Assembly: GCA_947074205.1 (NCBI GenBank)
Contig: CAMTOQ010000013.1
Coordinates: 1-64,000, forward strand
Direction: 5' to 3'
DNA length: 64,000 bases
From: an uncultured Bacteroides sp.
GTDB taxonomy: Bacteria; Bacteroidota; Bacteroidia; Bacteroidales; Bacteroidaceae
Shown here: one piece after another, positions 38,316 to 47,508 of the stretch
How positions within the stretch are numbered: position 1 is the first letter of the stretch
Layout of the letters: each line of letters begins with the position of its first letter
Notes under the pieces: model-generated
What the model was told of the DNA's origin: nothing
Databases searched by the model: none
What the model saw: only the letters and a program-made list of their open reading frames with translations
Position numbers and translations under genes: made by a program

Positions 38316-41300
38316 CTACTTGTGTTCTCTTTCCAAATATTCCTTGGGCGATATGCCGAACTCCTCCGTAAAGCTACGGGTGAAATAAGAAGGATGCGAG
38401 AAACCAATCATATACATAACCTCTGTTACTGTAAATTTCTTTTGTTGCAAAAGCAAGGCTGCTTTCTTTAAACGTATCTGACGGATGAAGTTTACAGGGG
38501 TCTGGCCGGTTTGCTTTTTTAGCATACGTAGCAATCGCTTGGAACCAATGCCCGTATCTTCGCAAAGTTGTGATACGTTGAATGCCGAATCGCTCATCCT
38601 ATCTTCTATCACTTGCAATACGTGCTTCATCAATCTCTCATCATCATTGAGCAACTCCTCTTTTATATCTACTGTTGTGTCAATCATCTGCTCAAGATGA
38701 ATCTTTTCTTGTAACTGCTTGCGCGATTCTAATAATTGCACAATGCGAAGTGTCAGTCGATTCAGGTCAAACGGTTTGGGAACAAATACATCGACTCCGG
38801 CCTTCATACTGTTTAGCTCTGTGTCACTATCATCTTTTGCAGTGAGCATTATTACGGGTGTCGAGGCTATTTGTTTCGCCTTGCGCAGTTGGGTGCAAAA
38901 CTCCATCCCCGTCATCACAGGCATCATCTCATCGACAATAATCACATCGGGGTGCATCTTTAGCGCCATATCTAGTCCCTCTTTGCCATTGCAGGCCTGC
39001 ATACATTGATAGTTTGCCGAGAAGGCAGACATCAAGAACGATAGAATTTCTTCGTTATCGTCTATAATCAAGAGCGAAGGGCGCGAATCTATCTTTTTGA
39101 TTACGCTTTGTTCTGTACTCTCTCCCTTGTTTATTGCGCTATTTACAATCAAGTTCTCTCCTTTGAGGGGCAGCATTATATGGATGGTGGTGCCGATATT
39201 GGCTTGACTTTCTATCTCTACACTTCCATCGTGAAGGTTGACGAATCGTTTTACCAAGTAAAGTCCAATACCCGTGCCGTGAGAGTTGAGTTGCTTGTTG
39301 CCACCTTGATACATGCGTAGCCATATTAGCTTGAGTTCATCTTCGGGAATACCCACACCATTATCTTTCACGGTGATGCAAACTCTTTCTTTCTCCTCCT
39401 CTAGTTTCACGCCTATAGTGATGTGCCCGGTGTCATCAGATACAAATTTCACCGCATTCGATAGTACATTATATAGAATAGATTCTATCTTGAACACATC
39501 TACATTCATCCATATAGGCACAGCGGGGATATCTGTTTCTATTGTGATGTTGCGTGTGTCGGCTACCTGCTTAAACGACCCCGATACGATGGTTAGCAGT
39601 CTATTTATATCGGTGCGCGACCTAACCAATGTTTCATCCTTTTTATACTCCATGCGCTTGAAGTCCAGAATCTGCTGTATCAGCGTGTTTAGACGTTGCG
39701 CATTTTGATGGACCACTTGCAGCTGATTGCCGATGGTAGAGTGCGATGTCTCATTGATGATCTTGCTCAGTGGAGCTATAATCAAGCTTAAAGGAGTCTT
39801 TAACTCGTGTGATATATTAGTGAAAAAATCAATCTTCATATTGGAGAGTTCTAAAGACCTCTCTCGCTCTAAACGCTCATACTTTTGTCTATTCTTATCG
39901 AACAAATACTTGAGTATCACAGATAGAACTAACAATACCATTATAATATATATGATATAGGCCCAAGTAGTCATGTACCAGGGTGGGCGTATCTCAAAAT
40001 GGTAGGAAGAAGTGGTTGCCTCGTCGACTCCATTGCGTGTATTAAGTGTGTAGCGCCCCGGACTAAGATTGAGGAACACTATTCGGTTATTGCCGGGCGA
40101 TAGTGAAGTCCATTTATTGTCATACCCTTCGAGTTGGTACTGGTAGCTCAGTGTACTGGGCTCGGCATACGAGTAGTCGGATATTTCGAAAGTGAGCTGT
40201 AGCACCGATGGTGCAAAGCTATCATAAGTTTTGTTGTCATAGCTTTTTCGTTGATAGTCCACCAATGGGCGTAGACGTTCGTTGTTGCTCAATATAGACA
40301 CTACATGTACTCCATGGGGCATATCGCTGATGCTACATATTTCGGGCTGTACATACAGTAGCCCATCGTTCCCCCCAAAGATAAAAACAGACTCCTCTTT
40401 GTCGTAATAGAGAGCTTGATAGCTATAATCGGGTAGTCGAAGCTCTTTGCATATCAATGAGCGTGTATCAAACAAGATTGTTTTATTGACCAATGCCATC
40501 CAGAGAGAACCATCTCGATAAGTCATGGTTTGGATAATCTCATTTTCCAAACCGGGCACCTGCAACACATCTACCTCGCGTGTGGTCATGTTGATTTTGC
40601 AAAGCACATCTTTTACAGTATACCACAGGTTACCATCCTCTCCCATAGTAAGGTTGTTGATATAGATTGGCGCTGCATCGCCCTTTTCATTGAGCAGGGT
40701 TATAGGCTCTACCCTCATCGTCTCCATATCGGCAAATGCAAGTCCCTCTTTATGCCCAATCCATAGGTTGCCGCGTTTATCTTCCAATAGGTAATAGACA
40801 TGGTTGGGTATTTGTTTGCCACTCTGTGCAATCTCCCCAATGGTAGGGCTCACAAATACTTGTCCCTTACTAGCTATCAGTGCTTTTTTGTCCATCACAA
40901 ACAGTCCACCGCCATAGGTGGCTACCCATAGTCGGCCCTTAGTGTCTTCGTAAATATCGTAGACCCATTGCGCACTAAGGTTGCCATTGGTGTCGGCAAT
41001 GGTGTAAGAGATGAACTGTCGGCGCGCTTTGTCGTAGCGCAGAATGCCTTCGTCAGTGGCTAGCCAAATCTCCTTCTCTTTATCTTCATAAATACGTCGA
41101 ATGCGGTTGTGGGGTAGCGGATACTTTGAGCTACCATTTCTAAACCAGATTTTCTCGCCCACTTTGGGGTCGAAGATGACTCCATTGGTGCCGCCATACC
41201 AGTAGTTTCCATCACTGTCCTTGGTGATACAAGTAAAATGATTGCCTTCGTTGGTAGGTAAAGAGGCCGAAGCTGTGAGGTAAAGAATAGGAACATACTG

Positions 41301-42233
41301 GTGGTAGGGCGAGTAGTGTAGCAAGGATACACCATGATCGGTACCCATCCATATATTATTGCCCTTATCTCGGTAAATACCCCAAATGATGTTGCTGCTG
41401 AGGCTGTGCTGGTAGCGCACATCGTGTTCATGATAACTGATTATATCTGTTTCGGGTTGATATTCGATAAGACCATTATCCGTTCCAATCATCAATCTTC
41501 CCTCCACATCAAAGGCCATGCACTTATAGCTGGTAGGCTTTACATTTACTTTGCTGAACTCTTCCTTATCGGGGTGATAACTGTATAGTGTACCAATTGT
41601 CCCAATCCAAAGAGAGTTGCGCTTGGCATCCCAAAGCAGTGAGTTTACAAGGTCTGAAGTCCTGTAGATTGGCAGTTCTATGGGCACATACCTCTTTTGC
41701 TGCAAATCATAATAGGCTAGCCCTTTTTCGCCACCAATATATATACGGTCCGAAGCATACTCAAGAGAGTAGCATTCACCAATGTTTCTTTGAATGATTT
41801 CGTACGTATCGTCTATCAAGTTATAGCGCACAAGTCCTTGCCTCTCTGAACCTATCCAAAGATTATCACCCTGCGAATAGCAAGCTCTTACTTGCCCTAG
41901 GTCTATGGAAGATAGTGCTGTAGAAAGAATTTGCTCGGATGATAACTGTATGAGGTGTGCCCCCTTCTCATCGGTAAAGCATAATCGATCATTATCTGTT
42001 TGGACTATTGAGTATACATAGGTTCCCAATTGGAAGGGATGAGCCTCATAGCCATCATAGAAAAACAAACCTCGGTTGCTGCCAAGCCATATAAGGCCAT
42101 TTTTATCTTGTAAAATAGAGGTGTACTGATTGGCCCCATAGCCGAAATTGAAGGTCTCCATTTTGAAGGCAAAACAAGATATAGATTGGCAAAACCAGAA
42201 TAGGAGGAATAGCAATGTTTTGACGCCTCGCAT
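38316..42233 (-). CDS. Hybrid two-component system regulator (two-propeller sensor, Y_Y_Y, HisKA/HATPase, REC, AraC HTH)
   Basis: Repeated GLIWLGSNRGLF-type propeller blades, FFTNISHELKTPLSLI, LLIIDDNEEILSFL...VDEMMPVMTGMEFC...VPKPFD, C-terminal AraC HTH. Minus-strand TACTTTTG (42260-42267) supports the start at 42233. Confidence 0.95.
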   Translation of the reverse strand: MRGVKTLLFLLFWFCQSISCFAFKMETFNFGYGANQYTSILQDKNGLIWLGSNRGLFFYDGYEAHPFQLGTYVYSIVQTDNDRLCFTDEKGAHLIQLSSEQILSTALSSIDLGQVRACYSQGDNLWIGSERQGLVRYNLIDDTYEIIQRNIGECYSLEYASDRIYIGGEKGLAYYDLQQKRYVPIELPIYRTSDLVNSLLWDAKRNSLWIGTIGTLYSYHPDKEEFSKVNVKPTSYKCMAFDVEGRLMIGTDNGLIEYQPETDIISYHEHDVRYQHSLSSNIIWGIYRDKGNNIWMGTDHGVSLLHYSPYHQYVPILYLTASASLPTNEGNHFTCITKDSDGNYWYGGTNGVIFDPKVGEKIWFRNGSSKYPLPHNRIRRIYEDKEKEIWLATDEGILRYDKARRQFISYTIADTNGNLSAQWVYDIYEDTKGRLWVATYGGGLFVMDKKALIASKGQVFVSPTIGEIAQSGKQIPNHVYYLLEDKRGNLWIGHKEGLAFADMETMRVEPITLLNEKGDAAPIYINNLTMGEDGNLWYTVKDVLCKINMTTREVDVLQVPGLENEIIQTMTYRDGSLWMALVNKTILFDTRSLICKELRLPDYSYQALYYDKEESVFIFGGNDGLLYVQPEICSISDMPHGVHVVSILSNNERLRPLVDYQRKSYDNKTYDSFAPSVLQLTFEISDYSYAEPSTLSYQYQLEGYDNKWTSLSPGNNRIVFLNLSPGRYTLNTRNGVDEATTSSYHFEIRPPWYMTTWAYIIYIIMVLLVLSVILKYLFDKNRQKYERLERERSLELSNMKIDFFTNISHELKTPLSLIIAPLSKIINETSHSTIGNQLQVVHQNAQRLNTLIQQILDFKRMEYKKDETLVRSRTDINRLLTIVSGSFKQVADTRNITIETDIPAVPIWMNVDVFKIESILYNVLSNAVKFVSDDTGHITIGVKLEEEKERVCITVKDNGVGIPEDELKLIWLRMYQGGNKQLNSHGTGIGLYLVKRFVNLHDGSVEIESQANIGTTIHIMLPLKGENLIVNSAINKGESTEQSVIKKIDSRPSLLIIDDNEEILSFLMSAFSANYQCMQACNGKEGLDMALKMHPDVIIVDEMMPVMTGMEFCTQLRKAKQIASTPVIMLTAKDDSDTELNSMKAGVDVFVPKPFDLNRLTLRIVQLLESRKQLQEKIHLEQMIDTTVDIKEELLNDDERLMKHVLQVIEDRMSDSAFNVSQLCEDTGIGSKRLLRMLKKQTGQTPVNFIRQIRLKKAALLLQQKKFTVTEVMYMIGFSHPSYFTRSFTEEFGISPKEYLEREHK

Positions 42234-42354
42234 GTATTTGTGATTTTGGTTATAGTATGCAAAAGTAATGATTCTAGTTGAGATTTGCTTGTTTGCTCCG
42301 TTTTCTTCACATAGGTGCATCTATTAGCAGATAGGGCGTGTTGGTATAGTACAC

Positions 42355-42404
42355 AGGGCTATGTACTGTAGTGGCTAAGGCTGCGTACCACAGTACATAG
42401 CCCT
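42355..42404. repeat. Large intergenic inverted repeat (copy C, divergent member of the palindromic family?)
   Basis: AGGGCTATGTACTGTAGTGG (42355-42374) versus TACCACAGTACATAGCCCT (42386-42404); a second palindrome CCTCAC-C-GTGAGG lies at 42455-42467. Confidence 0.75.
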
Positions 42405-42511
42405 ATGTACTAGCCTGAGTAGCTGTAGTCAGCAAATAGAAAAGTACTAGTAAGCCTCACCGTGAGGGCAAAGCAAAAATGCATCTCCCAAAATATACCT
42501 ATCGAAAACGA

Positions 42512-42540
42512 TTGGTGTACTAATATTTTTTGTAAGTTTG
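42512..42540 (+). promoter_or_regulatory. Promoter of ATPase-DUF4435-MscS operon (TTGG ... TAAGTTTG)
   Basis: TTGG at 42512-42515 and exact TAnnTTTG at 42533-42540, about 19 nt apart; ATG at 42622. Confidence 0.65.
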
Positions 42541-42621
42541 TCTTGATGGGTTAAGAAGATGGGATTGTTCCTTTAGGTAATCACCTCTTTCTTAGCAGTT
42601 GTAACCTCAATTATTCTATAT

Positions 42622-43476
42622 ATGGAAAAGCAGGCAAACTATATTCGTCGTATTGAAATATCAGCCTTGTGGGGCCGATTTGATATTGCATGGGACCTTC
42701 GTCCTGATGTCAATGTGTTGTCGGGTATCAATGGAGTAGGCAAGAGCACTATATTAAATCGTTCGGTGAACTATCTCGAAGAAACTCCCCTTACTGGTGA
42801 AATGAAGCAAGAAATGCGCAATGGTGTGCGTATCTACTTCGATAATCCTGAAGCCACTTTTATAGCCTACGATGTTATTCGTAGCTACGACCGTCCGCTG
42901 GTGATGGGCGACTTTACGGCTCGTATGGCCGACAAGAATGTGAAGTCGGAGCTCGATTGGCAACTCTACTTGCTACAGCGACGCTATTTAGACTATCAAG
43001 TCAATGTAGCCAACCGTATGATAGAGATGATGGCTAGCAATGATGAGGTTGTGCGCCAAATGGCTGCACAAATATCGCAAGGCAAGCTCATGTTTCAAGA
43101 TATGATAGACGAGTTGTTTGCTTATACTCATAAGACGATAGACCGAAAACGCAATGATATTGCATTCTACCAAGATGACGAGTTGCTATTGCCCTACAAA
43201 CTGTCATCGGGCGAGAAACAGATGCTGTTGATTCTGCTTACAGCACTGGTGCAAGATCACAATCATTGTGTGTTCTTTCTAGATGAGCCTGAGGCCTCTT
43301 TGCATATCGATTGGCAACAGAAGCTTATAGGTATGATAAGGCGTTTGAACCCCAATGCGCAAATCATTCTTAGCACTCATTCGCCGGCAGTCATCATGGA
43401 AGGTTGGCTCGACAAGGTGACAGAAGTTAGCCAGATTGCTACACCCACTGTGTGCCTCCATAAAAACGCAAAATAG
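42622..43476 (+). CDS. ABC/AAA ATPase (AAA_15/AAA_21, SMC/OLD-like)
   Basis: Walker A GINGVGKST, signature LSSGEKQMLLI, Walker B CVFFLDEPEASLH, H-loop LSTHSPA. Confidence 0.9.
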   Translation: MEKQANYIRRIEISALWGRFDIAWDLRPDVNVLSGINGVGKSTILNRSVNYLEETPLTGEMKQEMRNGVRIYFDNPEATFIAYDVIRSYDRPLVMGDFTARMADKNVKSELDWQLYLLQRRYLDYQVNVANRMIEMMASNDEVVRQMAAQISQGKLMFQDMIDELFAYTHKTIDRKRNDIAFYQDDELLLPYKLSSGEKQMLLILLTALVQDHNHCVFFLDEPEASLHIDWQQKLIGMIRRLNPNAQIILSTHSPAVIMEGWLDKVTEVSQIATPTVCLHKNAK

Positions 43477-43500
43477 ATGTCTCACCAAACACACTAGTCT

Positions 43501-44499
43501 ATGCCTAGTTCGCTACGCGATAATATAACTTCGGCTTATATAAGTGCAGGCGATAAGCTTCGCCCACAAACAGGACGCCGACGCATTGTGGCCTATGTGG
43601 AGAGCTACGATGATGTCTCCTTTTGGCGCTCGCTGTTCGAAGGACTCGAGAACGATAAATGCTATTTTCAGGTGATGTTACCATCGAACACCTCTTTGGC
43701 TAAAGGCAAAAAGATGGTGTTGCTCAATACGCTCAATACCGATGAGTTGGGTAAGAGCTTGATTGCTTGTGTGGATAGCGATTACGACTTTCTGCTTCAA
43801 GATGCTACATCTACTTCACGGAAGATTAATGGTAGTAAGTTTATCTTTCAAACCTATGCCTATGCCATAGAGAATCATCACTGCTTTGCGGGAAGCCTAC
43901 ACGAGATTTGTGTACAAGCCACTCTCAATGATAGGGCGATTTTTGATTTCGAGAAGTTTCTCACTGCCTACTCTCAAATAGCCTATCCACTGTTTTTGTG
44001 GAACATCTGGTTTTACCGTCAACACGATACGCATGCTTTTCCTATGAACGAATTCAACTCTTGTACACGCATTCGCTACTTTAGTTTGAACAATCCTACT
44101 AGCTGTCTCAAAGAGATGGAGAAAAATGTGAATCATAAACTTCGTTTACTAGAGCGTCACTATCCTGCACTTGTTGATAAGGTAAAAGATTTGGGAGATG
44201 TGTTTCATCCTCTTGGCCTTACTCCGCAAACCACCTATCTCTATATGCAAGGGCATCACATCATGGATAATGTGGTGATGAAACTATTGATACCCGTGTG
44301 CACTGTGTTGCGACGCGAGCGGGAAGAGGATATCAAACGACTTGCGGCACACGATCAGCAGTACCGCAACGAACTCACCGCCTATCAAAATAGTCTTTCG
44401 GCTGTAGAACAGATGTTGAAAAAGAGTGTACCTTCGCGGACTCTTTTCCTCAATCAATGGGTAAGAGAGGATATTAAAGAATTTGTCGAAAATATATAA
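43501..44499 (+). CDS. DUF4435 (TOPRIM-like) domain protein
   Basis: RRIVAYVESYDDVSFWRSLFE (acidic motif), ACVDSDYDFL (DxD motif), FQTYAYAIENHHC; follows the ATPase gene. Confidence 0.8.
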   Translation: MPSSLRDNITSAYISAGDKLRPQTGRRRIVAYVESYDDVSFWRSLFEGLENDKCYFQVMLPSNTSLAKGKKMVLLNTLNTDELGKSLIACVDSDYDFLLQDATSTSRKINGSKFIFQTYAYAIENHHCFAGSLHEICVQATLNDRAIFDFEKFLTAYSQIAYPLFLWNIWFYRQHDTHAFPMNEFNSCTRIRYFSLNNPTSCLKEMEKNVNHKLRLLERHYPALVDKVKDLGDVFHPLGLTPQTTYLYMQGHHIMDNVVMKLLIPVCTVLRREREEDIKRLAAHDQQYRNELTAYQNSLSAVEQMLKKSVPSRTLFLNQWVREDIKEFVENI

Positions 44500-44506
44500 A
44501 TACACT

Positions 44507-45757
44507 ATGGATAGCTTTGTATTGCGCATCAAAGAGTTTCTCGAGATGATAGGTTTAAACGATGTATGGATAACTAAAGTTACTCCCTTCATTGTGCTGC
44601 TCTTCATCGTATTGGTAGCTTGGATAGCCGATTATATCAGTCGCACACTCTTGGCCTCGGTCATATTGAAGATTGTGAGAAAGACTAAAGTGGAGTGGGA
44701 TGATATCCTTTTCACCCCTCGCACTGTGTCGAGCATGTGTAGAATAGTAGCTCCGGTACTGATCTATCTTCTACTGCCTTGGGCTATTCCTGAAAGTCGC
44801 TATCTGGGAGTTCTCAATCGAGCTTTAATCATCTATATGATTGTTGTCTTCTTGACATTTCTCAATCATTTCCTCTCCGGTATTTATACCATCTATAGTG
44901 AAAAGGAGAAGCTAAAGAATCGACCTTTAAAAGGATTACTACAAACGATACAGGGCATCGTTATATTTATTGGTATCATATTTATTATAGCCATACTTAT
45001 CAACAAGGAGCCTTGGGCACTACTTACCGGTCTAGGTGCCTCGGCTGCCATCTTGATGTTGGTATTCAAAGATAGTATTATGGGCTTTGTGTCGGGCATA
45101 CAGCTCACGGCTAATAATATGTTGAAGGTGGGCGACTGGATTTCGATGCCCAAATACAATGCCGATGGTACGGTGATCGAAGTAACCCTCAACACTGTGA
45201 AAGTGCGCAACTGGGATAAGACGATAACCACTATACCTCCCTACGCTCTAGTCAGCGATTCGTTTCAGAACTGGCGCGGAATGGAAGAGTCGGCAGGTCG
45301 TCGTGTCAAGCGCTCGATAAATATCGATATGAACAGTGTGAGGTTTTGCACTCCACAGATGTTGGAGAAGTTTAGCCGTGTCAATCTCTTAAAAGAGTAT
45401 GTGACGCATACCGAAAAAGTGCTCGAGGAGTACAACGAGGAGCATCAAATAGATGATAGCGTGATGGTGAATGGTCGCCGTCAAACCAACTTGGGGGTAT
45501 TTCGTGCCTATCTCACAAACTATCTCAATAGCCACCCTATGGTGAATCAGCACATGACCTGTATGGTGCGTCAACTACAACCCACCGAGAGGGGTATTCC
45601 TATCGAACTCTACTTCTTCTCTAGCGAAAAGATGTGGGTGCCCTACGAAAACCTGCAGTCGGATGTGTTCGATCATGTGCTAGCCATCATCCCTGAGTTC
45701 GATCTACGCGTATTCCAAAACCCATCGGGCGACGATTTCAGACAGCTATCGCTTTAA
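44507..45757 (+). CDS. MscS-family mechanosensitive channel
   Basis: N-terminal TM segments, GASAAILMLVFKDSIMGFVSGIQLTANNMLKVGDWISMP, GTVIEVTLNTVKVRNWDKTITTIPPYALV. Confidence 0.92.
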   Translation: MDSFVLRIKEFLEMIGLNDVWITKVTPFIVLLFIVLVAWIADYISRTLLASVILKIVRKTKVEWDDILFTPRTVSSMCRIVAPVLIYLLLPWAIPESRYLGVLNRALIIYMIVVFLTFLNHFLSGIYTIYSEKEKLKNRPLKGLLQTIQGIVIFIGIIFIIAILINKEPWALLTGLGASAAILMLVFKDSIMGFVSGIQLTANNMLKVGDWISMPKYNADGTVIEVTLNTVKVRNWDKTITTIPPYALVSDSFQNWRGMEESAGRRVKRSINIDMNSVRFCTPQMLEKFSRVNLLKEYVTHTEKVLEEYNEEHQIDDSVMVNGRRQTNLGVFRAYLTNYLNSHPMVNQHMTCMVRQLQPTERGIPIELYFFSSEKMWVPYENLQSDVFDHVLAIIPEFDLRVFQNPSGDDFRQLSL

Positions 45758-45782
45758 AATCTCGCATACTATATAAATAAAA

Positions 45783-45814
45783 AAGTGGGAGCGCTGCCTA
45801 CAACGCTTCCACTT
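45783..45814. terminator. Bidirectional intrinsic terminator between convergent mscS-like gene and lipoprotein gene
   Basis: AAGTGGGAGCG (45783-45793) / CGCTTCCACTT (45804-45814), A-run on the left flank. Confidence 0.65.
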
Positions 45815-45868
45815 CATGTGTTTCATACAGTATTCAGTCTATTGATTACAAAGATCGGATGTGAGCTT

Positions 45869-47446
45869 TTAGTATACTGCATTTTGTGGATCAAAGTTGG
45901 TCCAATCATCTAACCAATTATCGCTTGTACCACCTACGGCACCTACATAAGTCACCGATTTATCAATAAACGAGCTATTCAAACCGGCAAAGTTAGCTGC
46001 ACCAAGAAGTGGGCTTCCGGGAGATGGGCAGTATACCTGCCCCACATTCTTAGGATCGGATAGATTCAAGTCGCCTTCTGTAATATCGAAACGACAGCCA
46101 TTTTGAGTTCTCAAGAATGCTGTAGAGAATGATTCTTGTGACGCATCGTAAGAGATCACCTTCTTGCCATTGGCATCCACACTCCATGTGCCATACTCAT
46201 CTTCGTATTTCTTGTTGTAGTCTGTTCCGGTTACGCCCATACCTGCAAAGAATACATTCTGAAGTTTGATGTCGCCATTTGTCGCCCATTCGCGGCAGTT
46301 GCCTCTCTCGCCATCGATGATAAGTCCAATAGGCCACCCTAATGCTACTGAGTTGTAGCAATTCAGCTTACTGCTACGACGTATTTGCATGGCTGCTTGG
46401 AAACGACCAAGACCAGCGGCATTGTTTGGTTTCATATCGCCTGCATTGATATACGAAGTGCTGTTCTCGAAGCCTGCAGCTAGGTTCTTTTGCGTCATAG
46501 GGCCGATAAAGGTGATGTTACTGAATACAGCAGTTGTATATGGATCTACTAGACTACCTTCTGCATTGTTGTCCGACTCGAAACCATTTGATTGTGAGAT
46601 ATCCGCGATGCGTGGATCACGAATAGACAATCCAAACTGTACGTGTCCGTCGAAGCCGTTATCGGTATCAAACTCATCATCCCAGCCATTATATACTACT
46701 AGGTATTTGCAGTTTACAGAACCACCGAACCATTCGAAAGAGTCGTCGTTGCTGTAAGACACCATCATGTGAGACACTGTTGTGCCGCTACCCACTGAGC
46801 CAAATGTAACGCCATTAATCTCCTTGTCTGTTTGGAAAGGATAGCCGGCAAACTCTACGCGGATATACTTCAATACACCCGAATTGTCGTTCTTGATATT
46901 GCCACCATGTTTTGTTTTCGGACCACCTTCGATTTGTTGACCATTCTTGTTGTTGTTAGTACCGTTGCCACAAACAATCAATCCTCCCCAATCACCTGGG
47001 CGACGGCTACCGGCAGGCTGATTAGAAGTCATTACGATAGGTTGTTTAGCCGTACCTTCCGCATAGATTTTAGCGCCCGGTTCCACAATCAATGCAGCCA
47101 TAGTTTCTTTGTCGCCTTTGATGATGGCACCCGGCTCTATAGTAAGCTCGGCACCCGGGCGAACATACACCCAACCTTTTAATACATACGTACCGGCCGG
47201 AATGGTCTGCTTACCAGTGAAGCAAAACTCCTGTTCGCCATTACCAATTTCTGTACCATTATTGAAAAGGATACCGTCACTTGTGGCTAAACCGGCATAT
47301 TCTCCAGTGTTGCTTGGGCGAGACACTACAGGATCTGTAGCCTCAACCACAACTTTAGAGTCGTTATCACTACAACTCATCATAAAGGTAGACATCGCTG
47401 CAGTCATAATAAAAAGACTGCTCCATTTCATTAAACTGATTTTCAT
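45869..47446 (-). CDS. Secreted lipoprotein with predicted beta-helix-like repeats, partner of TonB receptor
   Basis: Lipobox STFMMSCSDND; VLKGWVYVRPGAELTIEPGAIIKGDKETMAALIVEPGAKIYAEGTAKQPIVMTS. Immediately downstream of the TonB receptor on the same strand. Confidence 0.75.
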   Translation of the reverse strand: MKISLMKWSSLFIMTAAMSTFMMSCSDNDSKVVVEATDPVVSRPSNTGEYAGLATSDGILFNNGTEIGNGEQEFCFTGKQTIPAGTYVLKGWVYVRPGAELTIEPGAIIKGDKETMAALIVEPGAKIYAEGTAKQPIVMTSNQPAGSRRPGDWGGLIVCGNGTNNNKNGQQIEGGPKTKHGGNIKNDNSGVLKYIRVEFAGYPFQTDKEINGVTFGSVGSGTTVSHMMVSYSNDDSFEWFGGSVNCKYLVVYNGWDDEFDTDNGFDGHVQFGLSIRDPRIADISQSNGFESDNNAEGSLVDPYTTAVFSNITFIGPMTQKNLAAGFENSTSYINAGDMKPNNAAGLGRFQAAMQIRRSSKLNCYNSVALGWPIGLIIDGERGNCREWATNGDIKLQNVFFAGMGVTGTDYNKKYEDEYGTWSVDANGKKVISYDASQESFSTAFLRTQNGCRFDITEGDLNLSDPKNVGQVYCPSPGSPLLGAANFAGLNSSFIDKSVTYVGAVGGTSDNWLDDWTNFDPQNAVY

Positions 47447-47508
47447 ATTTTCTGATTTTAATTTGGGGTAAAGATTCCCCAGTTAGTTTTTCTAATAAAT
47501 TAAAGTTG

